Part shown: positions 25,811 through 35,947 of the stretch, one piece after another
Numbering within the stretch: position 1 is the first letter of the stretch
Layout: each line of letters starts with the position of its first letter
NCBI GenBank assembly: GCA_964437215.1
Contig: CAYTFZ010000016.1
Span: forward strand, 1 to 35,967
Reading direction: 5' to 3'
Length of the DNA stretch: 35,967 nt
DNA from: JAAYAN01 sp964437215
GTDB taxonomy: Bacteria > Bacteroidota > Ignavibacteria > Ignavibacteriales > Melioribacteraceae
The notes under the pieces: model-generated
The model's input: the letters and a program-made list of their open reading frames with translations, nothing else
What the model was told of the DNA's origin: nothing
The model's database searches: none
Position numbers and translations under genes: made by a program

Positions 25811-26245
25811 ATGGAAAATATATTTTATTACGATACAAACGTTAAATGGGAAGAAGGCAGAAAAGGAACGCTTTCGGAACCGACAATGCCATCAATTACG
25901 GTAGCAACCCCGCCCGATTTTCCCAAAGGTATACCGAATATCTGGTCGCCGGAACATTTATTTGTTGCTTCGGTAAATGTTTGCCTTATGACCACATTTT
26001 TAGCAATTGCCGAAAACAGCAAACTCGAATTCATTTCGTACAGCTGCGCTGGAAAAGGAAAGCTGGAAAAGGCGGATAATAAATTTATGATTACCGAAAT
26101 TGAGCTTAAACCTGAAATTGTTGTTAAAGAAGAAAAAGATATTGAACGCGCCGGAAGAATTATTCTTAAAGCTGAAGAACATTGCTTAATTTCTAATTCA
26201 GTTAAAACAAAAATAATTTTAACACCGGCAGTTAAAAAAGGATAA
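25811..26245 (+). CDS. OsmC/Ohr-family peroxide-reducing protein
   Basis: 144 residues with the OsmC alpha/beta fold. The two redox cysteines are C58 (FVASVNVCLMTTFLAI) and C125 (AEEHCLISNSV), with the usual 'SPEHLFVASV' start of the first helix. OsmC and Ohr reduce organic hydroperoxides with these cysteines as a pair. It is the third gene after the ECF sigma and anti-sigma genes, on the same strand with 10 nt between, so it is probably read with them and may be a target of the sigma factor. A 'GGGATATATCCC' palindrome 17 nt after the stop could be part of a terminator, though only a short T run follows. Confidence 0.88.
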   Translation: MENIFYYDTNVKWEEGRKGTLSEPTMPSITVATPPDFPKGIPNIWSPEHLFVASVNVCLMTTFLAIAENSKLEFISYSCAGKGKLEKADNKFMITEIELKPEIVVKEEKDIERAGRIILKAEEHCLISNSVKTKIILTPAVKKG

Positions 26246-26297
26246 AAGCATTCTTAATATTTGGGATATATCCCTTATGTTTGTTCTCTAATTTATT

Positions 26298-26425
26298 CTG
26301 TCCACGGCTTGAAAGCCATGGCAATAGGGTAATTAATATTTATTCCGTTATATTGATGATGGTCTCATTTAAACCAAGCTCCATTAAAACCACAAAGTTC
26401 CGCAGAGGATATCACTTAGCATATA
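26298..26425 (+). repeat. Decayed dispersed-repeat-like sequences
   Basis: The non-coding 26246-26615 stretch holds CCACGGCTTGAAAGCCATGG (a 20-nt imperfect hairpin, 26300-26319, then GCAATAGGGT) and, further on, AACCACAAAGTTCCGCAGAGG (26388-26408). Both resemble hairpin or 'CCACAAAG'-type dispersed repeats common between genes in many genomes of this lineage. Only one copy of each is in the window, so repeat status cannot be proved here. The remainder of the stretch is AT-rich with nothing recognised. Confidence 0.3.
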
Positions 26426-26615
26426 AAAATCCATATTCACATATTTTTCTATCAAACAAATATGTTTGAAGAGTTGTTGTAAAAAACAAAATCAATTTAT
26501 CAAAAATGTTTAGATTTTAACATTCGATTTTTCGACATTTAACAATATCAGAAAAATTGGAATTTATTACCCGCTGCCCTTTAGCAGCTTTTGTCATTTT
26601 AAAGGATTTCTTTTT

Positions 26616-29600
26616 ATGAACAATATCATTTTCGAACGGATTGAAAAATCAGCTTCATTCAAAACTTTTTTGAACGCAATTAAAACATTAAGCACCGAAG
26701 CTAAAGCTGTTTCAATCAATCCGATTCCTGTATCAGCCCAAAATTACTTAATCGCAAAAATTTATAAATCTTATAAGAAAATTGTAATATTTTGCGAAGA
26801 CGAACTGCAGCTCAGTGAAATAAAAGTTGAATTATCCGAAGCCGGATTAGGAAAATCGATTATTGAAATAGATGACCTTTCGAAAGATGTTTTACAGGAA
26901 AAACTGACTGAACTTGGAAACAAAAGTGAGTTTATTCTTTTGGCTGATTATAAAATTATCAGAATGCCGCTCCCCGAATTGAAACAAATTTCCGACAGTA
27001 CAACAAAAATTGAAACCGGCGGAAACCTGGGATACGATAATATGCTGGAATATTTTGATCTGCTCGGTTACAACCGGCAGAAGTTTGTTGAGGAGACCGG
27101 CGATTTTTCAATCCGCGGTTCTATAATCGATTTCTGGTCGTTCAGCGAAAAATATCCCTGCCGTCTGGAATTTGACGGCGATTTTCTCGAATCAATCCGC
27201 TATTTTAATCCGGAAACTCAAAGATCAACAGGCACAATCCAATCCGTTACAATTGCTTCGAGTGTTCTTACCGAAAGCGATTCTAAATTTTCGAGCATTT
27301 TGGATTATCTGGCCGGTTCTTTAATTTTTGCATCGGATTTTCAGCTTGAATTACTTTTTAAAAATTCTTCGGAAGATATTCAAAACTATTCCGATAACGA
27401 TATTGACGAGGAATTGAAGAAAGAAATATTTGAAAATGCCTTGCAGGATAAAAAAGACGATTTGCCTGCAAATGAAAATCTTCTTTTCAGCTCGAAGAAA
27501 GAATTGTTCCGCGCCGATGTTAATTGGATAGTTATTGATGAACTGAATTCCAGCGGCAGCAGAACAGAATTAAAAATTAATGAGGCGCCTGCTGTAAATT
27601 CCAATTTCGAAATACTTTTTAAAATTCTTTCGGATTATATCCAAAAAGAATATGAGATTATTATTACTGCCGAAAATCATCTGCAGGCAAGCAGACTAAA
27701 AGAACTTTTAGCAGATTCTAATCAGGAAATTTCTTCGCTTTTAGAATCAGGCAGGATTAAGATTGAAAATGCGCTGATAAAAAAAGGATTTGTTTTTGGT
27801 GAAGAAAAAATTCTGGTTTTATCCGATTATCAGATATTCAATAAACCGTTCCGCACAAAAATCTCCACAAAGGCAAAGTATAAAAAATCGAAAGCTAAAG
27901 ACCTGATGGCTATTAAAAAAGGAGATTTTGTTGTTCACGAAACCTTTGGCATCGGCAGATACGAAGGACTTGAAACTATAAAAATAGGGATGACCGAGCA
28001 GGAATGCATAAAAATTATATACGCCGAAGGCGGAGTGGTTTATGTTAATCTCAATTATCTTGCCTTAGTTAAAAAATATTCATCCAACGATAATGTTCCG
28101 CCAAAGCTATCGGTTTTAGGCAGCGGCGAATGGGCGAATGCAAAGAAAAAAGTAAAAGCCAAGATTAAAGAAGCCGCACGCGACCTTATTGTTCTCTATG
28201 CCAAACGTAAAGCCTCCAAAGGATACAGTTTTGCCGAAGACACAATTTGGCAGAAGGAACTTGAAGCTTCGTTTTTGTATGAAGACACTCCCGATCAGGC
28301 AAAAATTAGCGAGGATGTGAAAGCAGATATGCAAAGCGAAAATCCTATGGACAGGCTTGTTTGCGGCGATGTGGGCTTCGGTAAAACTGAAATTGCCGTA
28401 AGAGCAGCTTTTAAAGCCGCAACGGAAGGAAAGCAGGTTGCTCTTATGGTTCCCACAACAATACTTGCCGAGCAGCATTATAATACATTCAGCGACAGAC
28501 TTTCGCAATTTCCTGTAAGAGTTTCGTGTCTTTCGCGATTTCAAACCAAAAGCGATCAGACAAAAATTGTTGAAATGGTGAAAAACGGACAGACTGATAT
28601 TGTTATAGGCACTCATCGGATTTTATCGAACGATGTAAAATTTAAGGATCTCGGATTGTTGATAATTGATGAAGAACACAGATTCGGCGTTATGGCAAAA
28701 GAAAAGCTGCGGGCAATTAAGGCAAATGTAGATACGCTTGCTCTTACAGCTACTCCTATACCGCGTACCTTAAATCTTTCGCTTCTTGGCGCGCGCGACC
28801 TTTCTATAATGGGAACTCCTCCGCCCAACCGGCAGCCAATTAATACAAAGGTAGAACTTTTTGATATTGTTAAAATCCGGCAGTGGATTCTTGAGGAAAT
28901 TCATAGAGACGGACAGGTTTATTTCGTTCACGACAGAGTACAGTCAATTGAAAAAATTGCTTTTTATCTTCAGAAACATATCCCCGAGATAAAAATTGGA
29001 ATTGCTCACGGGCAAATGCGTCCCGCCCAGCTGGAAGATGTTATTCACAGTTTTTTGCATAAAAAATATAATGTTCTTATTGCCACAAAAATCATTGAAT
29101 CGGGACTTGATATACCAAACGTAAATACAATAATTATAAATCGTGCGGACAGATTCGGACTTGCCGAATTGCATCAATTGCGCGGCAGAGTAGGACGTTC
29201 CGCGAGAAGAGCTTTCGCTTATTTGCTTGTTCCGTCATTAAAATCAATTTCTAAAACTGCTCTTAAACGACTTCAGGCAATAGAAGAGTTTACCGATCTC
29301 GGCGGCGGATTTAATCTTTCGATGCGGGATCTTGAAATAAGAGGGGCGGGAAATCTTTTAGGAACAGAACAAAGCGGTTCGATTGATGCCGTAGGATTCG
29401 AAATGTACATCAAACTCTTGGATGAAGCTGTTGAAGAATTGAAAATAAGTGAGTTTAAAGATGTGTTTAAAAATCTTCCTAAACACCGCGACAAAACCGA
29501 GCCCACTATTGATACATTTTTTGAAGTCGGCATACCCGATTCGTATATGCCCGATCAGGCTGACCGCTTAAGTTACTATACGCTCCTTTTTTCATTAAAA

Positions 29601-30005
29601 AACATTAATGAAATTGACGAGATACGGGAAGAAATAACTGACCGTTTCGGAAAAATTCCGCCGGTCATAGACAGGCTGATAAATACGGCAATTTTGCGCT
29701 TTTACGCATCGTATGCAATGTTTGAAAGGATTGTAATTACAGCGCAGAAAATTTCACTTATTCTTCCTAAAGGAGAAAAAGAAGAGTATTACCAGACAAG
29801 TTTTACAAAAATACTTAAGCATATTATGGAAAAATATCAGCGGGATGTGAATTTTATTCAGAATAAAGATGTTATGAAGTTAGAAATGAAAAATACATTT
29901 AAAAATCCAGAAACTGTTTTAAGTGCTGTTACGGCATTTTGCAAAGAAATAAGTGAATTGCTTGAAGCAGACAGTGGAATGAGTCAGCAAAATCTATTAA
30001 ATTAA
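26616..30005 (+). CDS. mfd: Transcription-repair coupling factor Mfd
   Basis: Removes RNA polymerase stalled at DNA lesions and recruits UvrA. 1129 residues, typical length. The UvrB-like N-terminal part is followed by the CarD-like RNA polymerase interaction domain 'GDFVVHETFGIGRYEGLE' (about 435-500). The RecG-type helicase motor has Walker A 'GDVGFGKTE' (about 585-593), 'DEEH' (about 684), 'ALTATPIPRTL' and 'GRVGRSARRAFAYLL'; the TRCF C-terminal domain has 'DLEIRGAGNLLGTEQSG' near its start. It stands alone with 370 nt of non-coding DNA upstream, followed 86 nt later by aceE. Confidence 0.97.
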   Translation: MNNIIFERIEKSASFKTFLNAIKTLSTEAKAVSINPIPVSAQNYLIAKIYKSYKKIVIFCEDELQLSEIKVELSEAGLGKSIIEIDDLSKDVLQEKLTELGNKSEFILLADYKIIRMPLPELKQISDSTTKIETGGNLGYDNMLEYFDLLGYNRQKFVEETGDFSIRGSIIDFWSFSEKYPCRLEFDGDFLESIRYFNPETQRSTGTIQSVTIASSVLTESDSKFSSILDYLAGSLIFASDFQLELLFKNSSEDIQNYSDNDIDEELKKEIFENALQDKKDDLPANENLLFSSKKELFRADVNWIVIDELNSSGSRTELKINEAPAVNSNFEILFKILSDYIQKEYEIIITAENHLQASRLKELLADSNQEISSLLESGRIKIENALIKKGFVFGEEKILVLSDYQIFNKPFRTKISTKAKYKKSKAKDLMAIKKGDFVVHETFGIGRYEGLETIKIGMTEQECIKIIYAEGGVVYVNLNYLALVKKYSSNDNVPPKLSVLGSGEWANAKKKVKAKIKEAARDLIVLYAKRKASKGYSFAEDTIWQKELEASFLYEDTPDQAKISEDVKADMQSENPMDRLVCGDVGFGKTEIAVRAAFKAATEGKQVALMVPTTILAEQHYNTFSDRLSQFPVRVSCLSRFQTKSDQTKIVEMVKNGQTDIVIGTHRILSNDVKFKDLGLLIIDEEHRFGVMAKEKLRAIKANVDTLALTATPIPRTLNLSLLGARDLSIMGTPPPNRQPINTKVELFDIVKIRQWILEEIHRDGQVYFVHDRVQSIEKIAFYLQKHIPEIKIGIAHGQMRPAQLEDVIHSFLHKKYNVLIATKIIESGLDIPNVNTIIINRADRFGLAELHQLRGRVGRSARRAFAYLLVPSLKSISKTALKRLQAIEEFTDLGGGFNLSMRDLEIRGAGNLLGTEQSGSIDAVGFEMYIKLLDEAVEELKISEFKDVFKNLPKHRDKTEPTIDTFFEVGIPDSYMPDQADRLSYYTLLFSLKNINEIDEIREEITDRFGKIPPVIDRLINTAILRFYASYAMFERIVITAQKISLILPKGEKEEYYQTSFTKILKHIMEKYQRDVNFIQNKDVMKLEMKNTFKNPETVLSAVTAFCKEISELLEADSGMSQQNLLN

Positions 30006-30091
30006 ATTTTGCAATCAGAATATTATTATTAAATTTAAATGGTTTTATTAGATTTCGAAATAAAAAATTACCTGATGTCCTTAATTATATA

Positions 30092-32791
30092 ATGAATGAA
30101 ATTAAAAGGAATTATGCAATGGACAAAATAAAAGATGAAAATTACGAATTAGAAAAGATTGAAAACCTTGAATGGCTTGAATCGCTTGAATATGTTTTAA
30201 AGGAAAGCGGACCTGAAAGAGTAAAAGATCTTCTTCACGAACTTGATATGTTTGCTCACGCTTCGGGTGTTGATCTCCCGTTTACGGCAAACACACCTTA
30301 CATAAATACAATTCCTCCGGAAAATCAGCCTAACTTTCCCGGCGGAAGAGAAATTGAACGGAGAATTAAGAGTCTTATCCGCTGGAATGCAATGGCAATG
30401 GTTGTTCGCGCCAACAGAGAATCACCCGGAATTGGCGGGCACATTTCGTCATTTGCTTCCTCAGCAACTTTGTATGAAATAGGTTTTAATCATTTCTTTA
30501 AAGGAAAAGATAATAATAGCCGGGGCGATCAGATTTACTTTCAAGGGCATACGGCTCCGGGAATATACTCGCGTGCTTTTCTTGAAGGAAGACTTACAAA
30601 AGAACAACTCGAAAATTTCCGGCGCGAATTAAAACCCGGCGGCGGATTATCTTCTTATCCTCACCCTTGGCTGTTGAGTGATTTTTGGGAATTCCCTACT
30701 GTTTCGATGGGATTGGGTCCTATTATGGCAATTTATCAGGCACGTTTTAACCGTTATATGGAAGACCGCGGACTGTTACAAAAAGCCGATACAAAAGTCT
30801 GGGCTTTTCTTGGTGACGGTGAAACAGATGAGCCGGAAGCTTTGGGAGCTATTTCGCTTGCTGCCCGCGAAAAATTGGATAATTTAATTTTTGTGATTAA
30901 TTGTAATTTGCAAAGACTTGACGGACCTGTAAGAGGAAACGGAAATATTATTCAGGAACTCGAAGCTAACTTCCGAGGCGCCGGCTGGAATGTTATAAAA
31001 GTTATTTGGGGCAGCGAATGGGATAATCTTCTTGCAAAAGACGGCTCCGGAATGCTGCTTAAAAGAATGAATGAAAGCATTGACGGCGAATCGCAAAAAT
31101 ATGTGGTTGAAGACGGCAAATATACGCGCCAGCATTTCTTTGGAAAATATCCGGAAGTTGCAAAACTTGTTGAAAACTTAACAGATGAACAAATTGAAAA
31201 ATTAACCAGAGGCGGTCACGACCCCATAAAAGTTTATGCTGCCTTCAAATCTGCAGTTGAACATAAGGGTCAGCCGACTGTTATTCTTGCCCGGACCGTA
31301 AAAGGCTATGGTTTAGGCGAAGCCGGCGAAGGAAAAAACATCACGCATCAGCAGAAAAAATTGAACGAAGACGAACTAAAACATTTTAGAACACGATTCG
31401 GTATTCCTATATCGGATGACGAAGTTGCAAATGCTCCGTTTTACCGTCCCGACGACAACAGTCCCGAAATCCGTTATATTAAAGAAAGACGCCAGGCTTT
31501 GGGAGGATATGTACCAAAAAGAGTAATCCGGAATTCGGTAATAAAAACACCTTCCGAAAAATTATTCGAAGAATTTTATACCGGTACCGAAGGAAGAGAA
31601 GTTTCTACAACAATGGTATTTGTTAGAATTCTATCTAAACTTTTAAAAGATAATGAATTAGGAAAAAGGATTGTTCCAATTGTTCCGGACGAAGCGAGAA
31701 CTTTCGGGATGGAAGCCCTTTTCCGTCAGATAGGAATTTATTCACACGTCGGACAGTTATATGAGCCGGTTGATAAAGACAGTCTTCTATATTATAAAGA
31801 AGCAAAAGACGGACAGATTCTTGAAGAAGGAATTACCGAAGCCGGAAGTATGTCCTCTTTTATAGCAGCCGGAACTGCTTACTCCACTCACGGCGTAAAT
31901 ATGATACCCTTTTTCATCTACTATTCAATGTTCGGATTCCAGCGCATCGGCGATCTTGCCTGGGCTGCTGCCGATATGAAAACCAAAGGGTTTATGATTG
32001 GAGGAACAGCCGGAAGAACAACACTTGCCGGTGAAGGCTTACAGCATCAGGACGGACACAGTCACTTGCTTGCATATTCAATTCCTAATCTTAAAACATA
32101 CGACCCTGCATTTGCATTCGAATTGGCAGTAATTATTCGCGACGGCATATACCGTATGTACGAAAAACAGGAAGATATTTACTATTACATTACAGTAATG
32201 AACGAGAATTATCCTCAGCCTGCAATGCCCGAAGGCGTAAAAGAAGGAATTCTTAAGGGAATGTATAAATTCAAAAAATCGGATAAAAAATCGAAAGCAA
32301 AAGCTCATTTGCTGGGAAGCGGAACTATACTGAATGAAGTTCTTAAAGCTCAGGAAATATTGGAAAATAATTATAATGTTTCGGCGGATGTTTGGAGCGT
32401 TACCAGTTATAAAGAACTTCGTTTAAATGGAATGGAAGCTGAACGATATAATATGTTCAATCCCGATAAACCAGCAAAGGAACCTTATGTTACTGCCGTT
32501 ACTAAAGGAGAAAACGGAGTTTTTATTGCTGCATCCGATTATGTGCAGATATTGGCAGATTCAATTTCGAAATGGCTCCCTTCTCCTCTTAAAACTCTTG
32601 GCACATACGGATTTGGAAGAAGCGAAAACCGCGAAAGTTTACGCGACTTTTTTGAGGTTGATGCAAAGCATATAGTTTTTGCAACAATATTCTCGCTTGT
32701 TCAGGAAGGTTCTTTAAAGAAAGAAGTATTATCGAAGGCTGTTAAGGAATTGGGAATTAATCCTGAAAAATTAAATCCTTTGAAATCATAA
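30092..32791 (+). CDS. aceE: Pyruvate dehydrogenase E1 component, homodimeric type
   Basis: Decarboxylates pyruvate with thiamine diphosphate and passes the acetyl group to the E2 lipoyl arm. 899 residues, the long single-chain E. coli type rather than the alpha/beta type. 'GHISSFASSATLYEIGFNHFF' (about 113-133) and the TPP motif 'GDGETDEPEALGAISLAAREKLDNLIFVINCN' (about 241-272) are visible. Start ATG 30092 gives nine residues before a second ATG at 30119, which has AAAGGA upstream; either is possible. aceF follows after 25 nt and lpd after that, so the three genes of the complex are one probable operon. Confidence 0.96.
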   Translation: MNEIKRNYAMDKIKDENYELEKIENLEWLESLEYVLKESGPERVKDLLHELDMFAHASGVDLPFTANTPYINTIPPENQPNFPGGREIERRIKSLIRWNAMAMVVRANRESPGIGGHISSFASSATLYEIGFNHFFKGKDNNSRGDQIYFQGHTAPGIYSRAFLEGRLTKEQLENFRRELKPGGGLSSYPHPWLLSDFWEFPTVSMGLGPIMAIYQARFNRYMEDRGLLQKADTKVWAFLGDGETDEPEALGAISLAAREKLDNLIFVINCNLQRLDGPVRGNGNIIQELEANFRGAGWNVIKVIWGSEWDNLLAKDGSGMLLKRMNESIDGESQKYVVEDGKYTRQHFFGKYPEVAKLVENLTDEQIEKLTRGGHDPIKVYAAFKSAVEHKGQPTVILARTVKGYGLGEAGEGKNITHQQKKLNEDELKHFRTRFGIPISDDEVANAPFYRPDDNSPEIRYIKERRQALGGYVPKRVIRNSVIKTPSEKLFEEFYTGTEGREVSTTMVFVRILSKLLKDNELGKRIVPIVPDEARTFGMEALFRQIGIYSHVGQLYEPVDKDSLLYYKEAKDGQILEEGITEAGSMSSFIAAGTAYSTHGVNMIPFFIYYSMFGFQRIGDLAWAAADMKTKGFMIGGTAGRTTLAGEGLQHQDGHSHLLAYSIPNLKTYDPAFAFELAVIIRDGIYRMYEKQEDIYYYITVMNENYPQPAMPEGVKEGILKGMYKFKKSDKKSKAKAHLLGSGTILNEVLKAQEILENNYNVSADVWSVTSYKELRLNGMEAERYNMFNPDKPAKEPYVTAVTKGENGVFIAASDYVQILADSISKWLPSPLKTLGTYGFGRSENRESLRDFFEVDAKHIVFATIFSLVQEGSLKKEVLSKAVKELGINPEKLNPLKS

Positions 32792-32816
32792 TTTGATAAC
32801 TTAACCCGAGAAAAAA

Positions 32817-34451
32817 ATGGTCGTTGAATTTAGATTGCCGGAATTAGGAGAAAATATAACATCTGCCGATATAACAAAAGTGCTTGTAAAAGTCGGCGAT
32901 AAAATAAAAAAAGAACAACCGCTTGCAGAGCTCGAAACAGATAAAGCTTCCATGGAAATCCCTTCGGACATTGAAGGCGTTGTTAAAGAAGTTAAAATGA
33001 AGGAAGGAGAAAAAGCCAGTACCGGACAGGTATTGCTGCTTATCGAAACTGAATCGTCAGAATCAGCTCCAGCCTTATCCGTTAAAACGGATTCAGATGC
33101 TGCCGAAATACCGCAGGAAATAAAACCTGCATCATCAGCAAATAATGATAAAGTTTCGAAACTCTACAACTTCAAACTGCCCGAATTAGGCGAAAATATT
33201 TCAAAAGCTTCTGTAACAAAGATTTTAGTGAAAAATGGCGATTTTGTAAAAAAAGATCAGCCGGTTATTGAATTGGAAACAGATAAGGCTTCTATGGAAG
33301 TTCCGTTGGATGTTAGCGGAATTGTTAAGCAAATAAATATAAGTGAAGGAAGTACAGCAAATGTTGGCGAAATTATATTTATAATTGAAACAAGTGACTC
33401 TAATTTAGCCGAAAACAAAACTGAATCTGCAAAAAAGATAGACAGCCCGAAGCAACCGGTTCCAGAAGCTCCTGCTCTGCCGAAAACAGAACAGGAAAAA
33501 AAAGAAGCTGTTAATATAATTGTTCCCGAAGTAAAATCAATAATTGCTCCGGCTGCTCCTTCTGTAAGAAGATTTGCGCGCGAGATAGGAATTAAGATAA
33601 ACAATGTAAGAGGAAGCGGACCAGGCGGAAGAATATCTATTGAAGATGTTAAAAAATATGCAAAAAGCTTGAATGAAAATATAGAGTCTGCATCCTTAGG
33701 CGGAGGCTTCGGAATTAAAACAGAGCCGCTCCCGGATTTCAGCAAATGGGGAGAAACTGATATCCAGCCAATGAATAATGTCCGCAAAAAAACCGCCGAA
33801 CATTTATCGTACGCTTGGGCATCAATACCGCACGTAACTCAGTTTGATAAAGCCGATATTACAGAGCTTGAAGAAATACGGAAGCAATACGGCAAACTTG
33901 CTGAATCGGCTGGCGGAAAGTTAACAGTAACAGCAATTCTATTAAAAATTGCTGCATCGGCTCTTAAAAAATTCCCGCAATTTAATGCAAGCGTTAATAT
34001 GGCTGGTAATGAAATTATATATAAAAAATATGTAAATATCGGTGTAGCTGTTGATACAGACAGAGGCTTGATTGTTCCTGTAATCCGCAATGTTGATAAG
34101 AAAAATATTATTGAACTTGCAGCTGAACTTGCTGAAATATCGAAAAAAGCACGCGACAAAAAAATCACTTTAGAAGATTTACAAGGCGGAAATTTTACAA
34201 TCAGTAACCTTGGCGGAATTGGCGGAACAGGTTTTACGCCAATAGTAAACGCCCCGGAAGTTGCGATTTTAGGTGTATCCCGCGGCTCTTACGAACCGAA
34301 ATATTCCGGCAGTGAATTTGTCCCCCGGCTTATGCTGCCGCTGTCCCTTTCGTACGATCACAGGATAATTGACGGCGCTGACGGAGCAAGATTTTTAAGG
34401 TGGATTTGTTCTGCGCTTGAGCAGCCTATTTTGATGTCGCTTGAAGGATAA
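32817..34451 (+). CDS. aceF: Dihydrolipoamide acetyltransferase (E2), two lipoyl domains
   Basis: Core of the pyruvate dehydrogenase complex. 544 residues. There are two lipoyl domains with lipoyl-lysines at K43 (ETDKASMEIP) and K157 (ETDKASMEVP), each followed by a flexible linker. A peripheral-subunit-binding domain lies at about 246-282 (SVRRFAREIGIKINNVRGSGPGGRI). The catalytic domain ends in 'SLSYDHRIIDGADGARFL' with H515 and D519 as the active pair. E1 and E3 are encoded on either side on the same strand, as expected for one complex. The two lipoyl domains are close relatives, consistent with a duplication within the gene. Confidence 0.97.
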   Translation: MVVEFRLPELGENITSADITKVLVKVGDKIKKEQPLAELETDKASMEIPSDIEGVVKEVKMKEGEKASTGQVLLLIETESSESAPALSVKTDSDAAEIPQEIKPASSANNDKVSKLYNFKLPELGENISKASVTKILVKNGDFVKKDQPVIELETDKASMEVPLDVSGIVKQINISEGSTANVGEIIFIIETSDSNLAENKTESAKKIDSPKQPVPEAPALPKTEQEKKEAVNIIVPEVKSIIAPAAPSVRRFAREIGIKINNVRGSGPGGRISIEDVKKYAKSLNENIESASLGGGFGIKTEPLPDFSKWGETDIQPMNNVRKKTAEHLSYAWASIPHVTQFDKADITELEEIRKQYGKLAESAGGKLTVTAILLKIAASALKKFPQFNASVNMAGNEIIYKKYVNIGVAVDTDRGLIVPVIRNVDKKNIIELAAELAEISKKARDKKITLEDLQGGNFTISNLGGIGGTGFTPIVNAPEVAILGVSRGSYEPKYSGSEFVPRLMLPLSLSYDHRIIDGADGARFLRWICSALEQPILMSLEG

Positions 34452-34502
34452 AAATTTAACAGATAAAATTTTAAATTTGCTGAATGTGATTTTGGAGAGT
34501 AT

Positions 34503-35915
34503 ATGAAAAAAATAAAAATTGCTGTGCTCGGAGCCGGTCCCGGCGGTTACACTGCCGCTTTTCTTGCTGCTGATCTTGGAATGGATGTAACATTAATTGA
34601 TTTGAATAAGAACCCCGGGGGAGTATGCCTTCACGTTGGATGTATTCCTTCAAAAGCGCTTTTGCATGTTGCTAAACTTTTAGAAGAAACAAAGCACGCC
34701 AAAAAATGGGGTATCGATTTCGGCGACCCGAAAATTGATATTGACGGAATAAGAGCTTTTAAAGATAAAGTTGTTGCAAAACTTACAGGCGGAACGGGAC
34801 AATTAGTAAAACAGCGCAAAATAAATTACATTCAGGGAAGAGGTCAATTCCTGAACTCGAATACTATAAAAGTTGAAAAAACCGACGGAACAATTGAAGA
34901 AGTACAATTCGATAAAGCAATTCTTGCTACCGGTTCGGAACCAGTACGAATTCCCGGCTTGTGGATTGACTCTCCAAGAATGATTGATTCAACCGGAGCG
35001 CTTGAACTGAAAGATATTCCTGCAAAAATGCTTGTTCTTGGAGGCGGTATAATTGGACTTGAAATGGCAAATGTTTATTCTTCTCTGGGCTCAAAAGTAA
35101 GTGTAGTTGAAATGATGCCTCAGCTTGTTCCCGGCGCTGATAAGGATTTGATTGATATATTAACCCGCAGTCTTAAACCCCGTCTTGGAAGCATTTTGCT
35201 TGAAACAAAAGTTGTAAAAATTGAAGAAATAAGTGAAGGACTGAAAGTTACATTTGAAGGCGAAAAACTAAACGAGCCGGTTCAAATATTTGATAAAGTG
35301 CTTATGGCAATAGGAAGACGCCCGGTTACAAAAGGATTGGGACTGGAAAATACTTCCGTAAAGTTTAGTGAAAAAGGATTTGTTCAGGTAAACAGTCAGC
35401 TGCTTACTGACGATTCAAACATTTATGCAATCGGCGATATTGTCGGAAATCCTATGCTTGCACATAAAGCCAGTGCCGAAGGGAAAATTGCTGTTGAGGC
35501 GATTGCGGGACATAAAGTTGCTTTCGAACCGGCTGCAATTCCATCGGTTGTTTATACCGATCCCGAAGTTGCCTGGGCAGGAGTAACCGAAAATGAAGCT
35601 TTAAAGAAAGGTCTGAACGTAGAAATTCATAAATTTCCTTGGGCTGCAATAGGCAGAGCAGTTACGATGGACAGAACCGATGGTATGACAAAACTTATAG
35701 TTGAAAAAGATACCGAACGAATAATAGGTGTTGCCATGGTTGGACAAGGAGCCGGCGAATTAATAGCCGAAGGAACTTTAGCAGTTGAAATGGCTGCTAC
35801 AGCTAAAGATATGGCGCTTACAATTCACGCTCATCCAACAATATCGGAAACTATGATGGAAACAGCTGAAATGGTTTGGGGACTAAGTACAAGTATTTAT
35901 CGGCCGAAAAAATAA
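34503..35915 (+). CDS. lpdA: Dihydrolipoamide dehydrogenase (E3)
   Basis: Reoxidises the reduced lipoyl arm with FAD and NAD+. 470 residues. The FAD dinucleotide fold 'VLGAGPGGYTAAF' is at the start, the redox disulfide is C42-x4-C47 (GGVCLHVGCIPSK), a second Rossmann motif reads 'LGGGIIGLEMANVYSSLGSKVSVVE', and the C-terminal 'HAHPTISETMMETAE' holds the His-Glu pair of the active site at the dimer interface. GGAGAG sits 3 nt before the ATG. It follows aceF by 51 nt and completes the E1-E2-E3 set. Confidence 0.97.
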   Translation: MKKIKIAVLGAGPGGYTAAFLAADLGMDVTLIDLNKNPGGVCLHVGCIPSKALLHVAKLLEETKHAKKWGIDFGDPKIDIDGIRAFKDKVVAKLTGGTGQLVKQRKINYIQGRGQFLNSNTIKVEKTDGTIEEVQFDKAILATGSEPVRIPGLWIDSPRMIDSTGALELKDIPAKMLVLGGGIIGLEMANVYSSLGSKVSVVEMMPQLVPGADKDLIDILTRSLKPRLGSILLETKVVKIEEISEGLKVTFEGEKLNEPVQIFDKVLMAIGRRPVTKGLGLENTSVKFSEKGFVQVNSQLLTDDSNIYAIGDIVGNPMLAHKASAEGKIAVEAIAGHKVAFEPAAIPSVVYTDPEVAWAGVTENEALKKGLNVEIHKFPWAAIGRAVTMDRTDGMTKLIVEKDTERIIGVAMVGQGAGELIAEGTLAVEMAATAKDMALTIHAHPTISETMMETAEMVWGLSTSIYRPKK

Positions 35916-35947
35916 ACCCAAAAACAGTCATTAGAACAAACAATATT

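Noticed and set aside
26281..26469. 62-residue frame before mfd
   Set aside because: No ribosome site, no domain, and it runs through repeat-like hairpin sequence.
28116..28616. 166-residue minus-strand frame inside mfd
   Set aside because: Shadow of the mfd helicase region; composition mirrors the sense codons and no start signal is seen.
33257..33787. 176-residue minus-strand frame inside aceF
   Set aside because: Shadow frame over a well-supported E2 gene; Ser/Ile-rich pattern is typical of antisense of this coding style.
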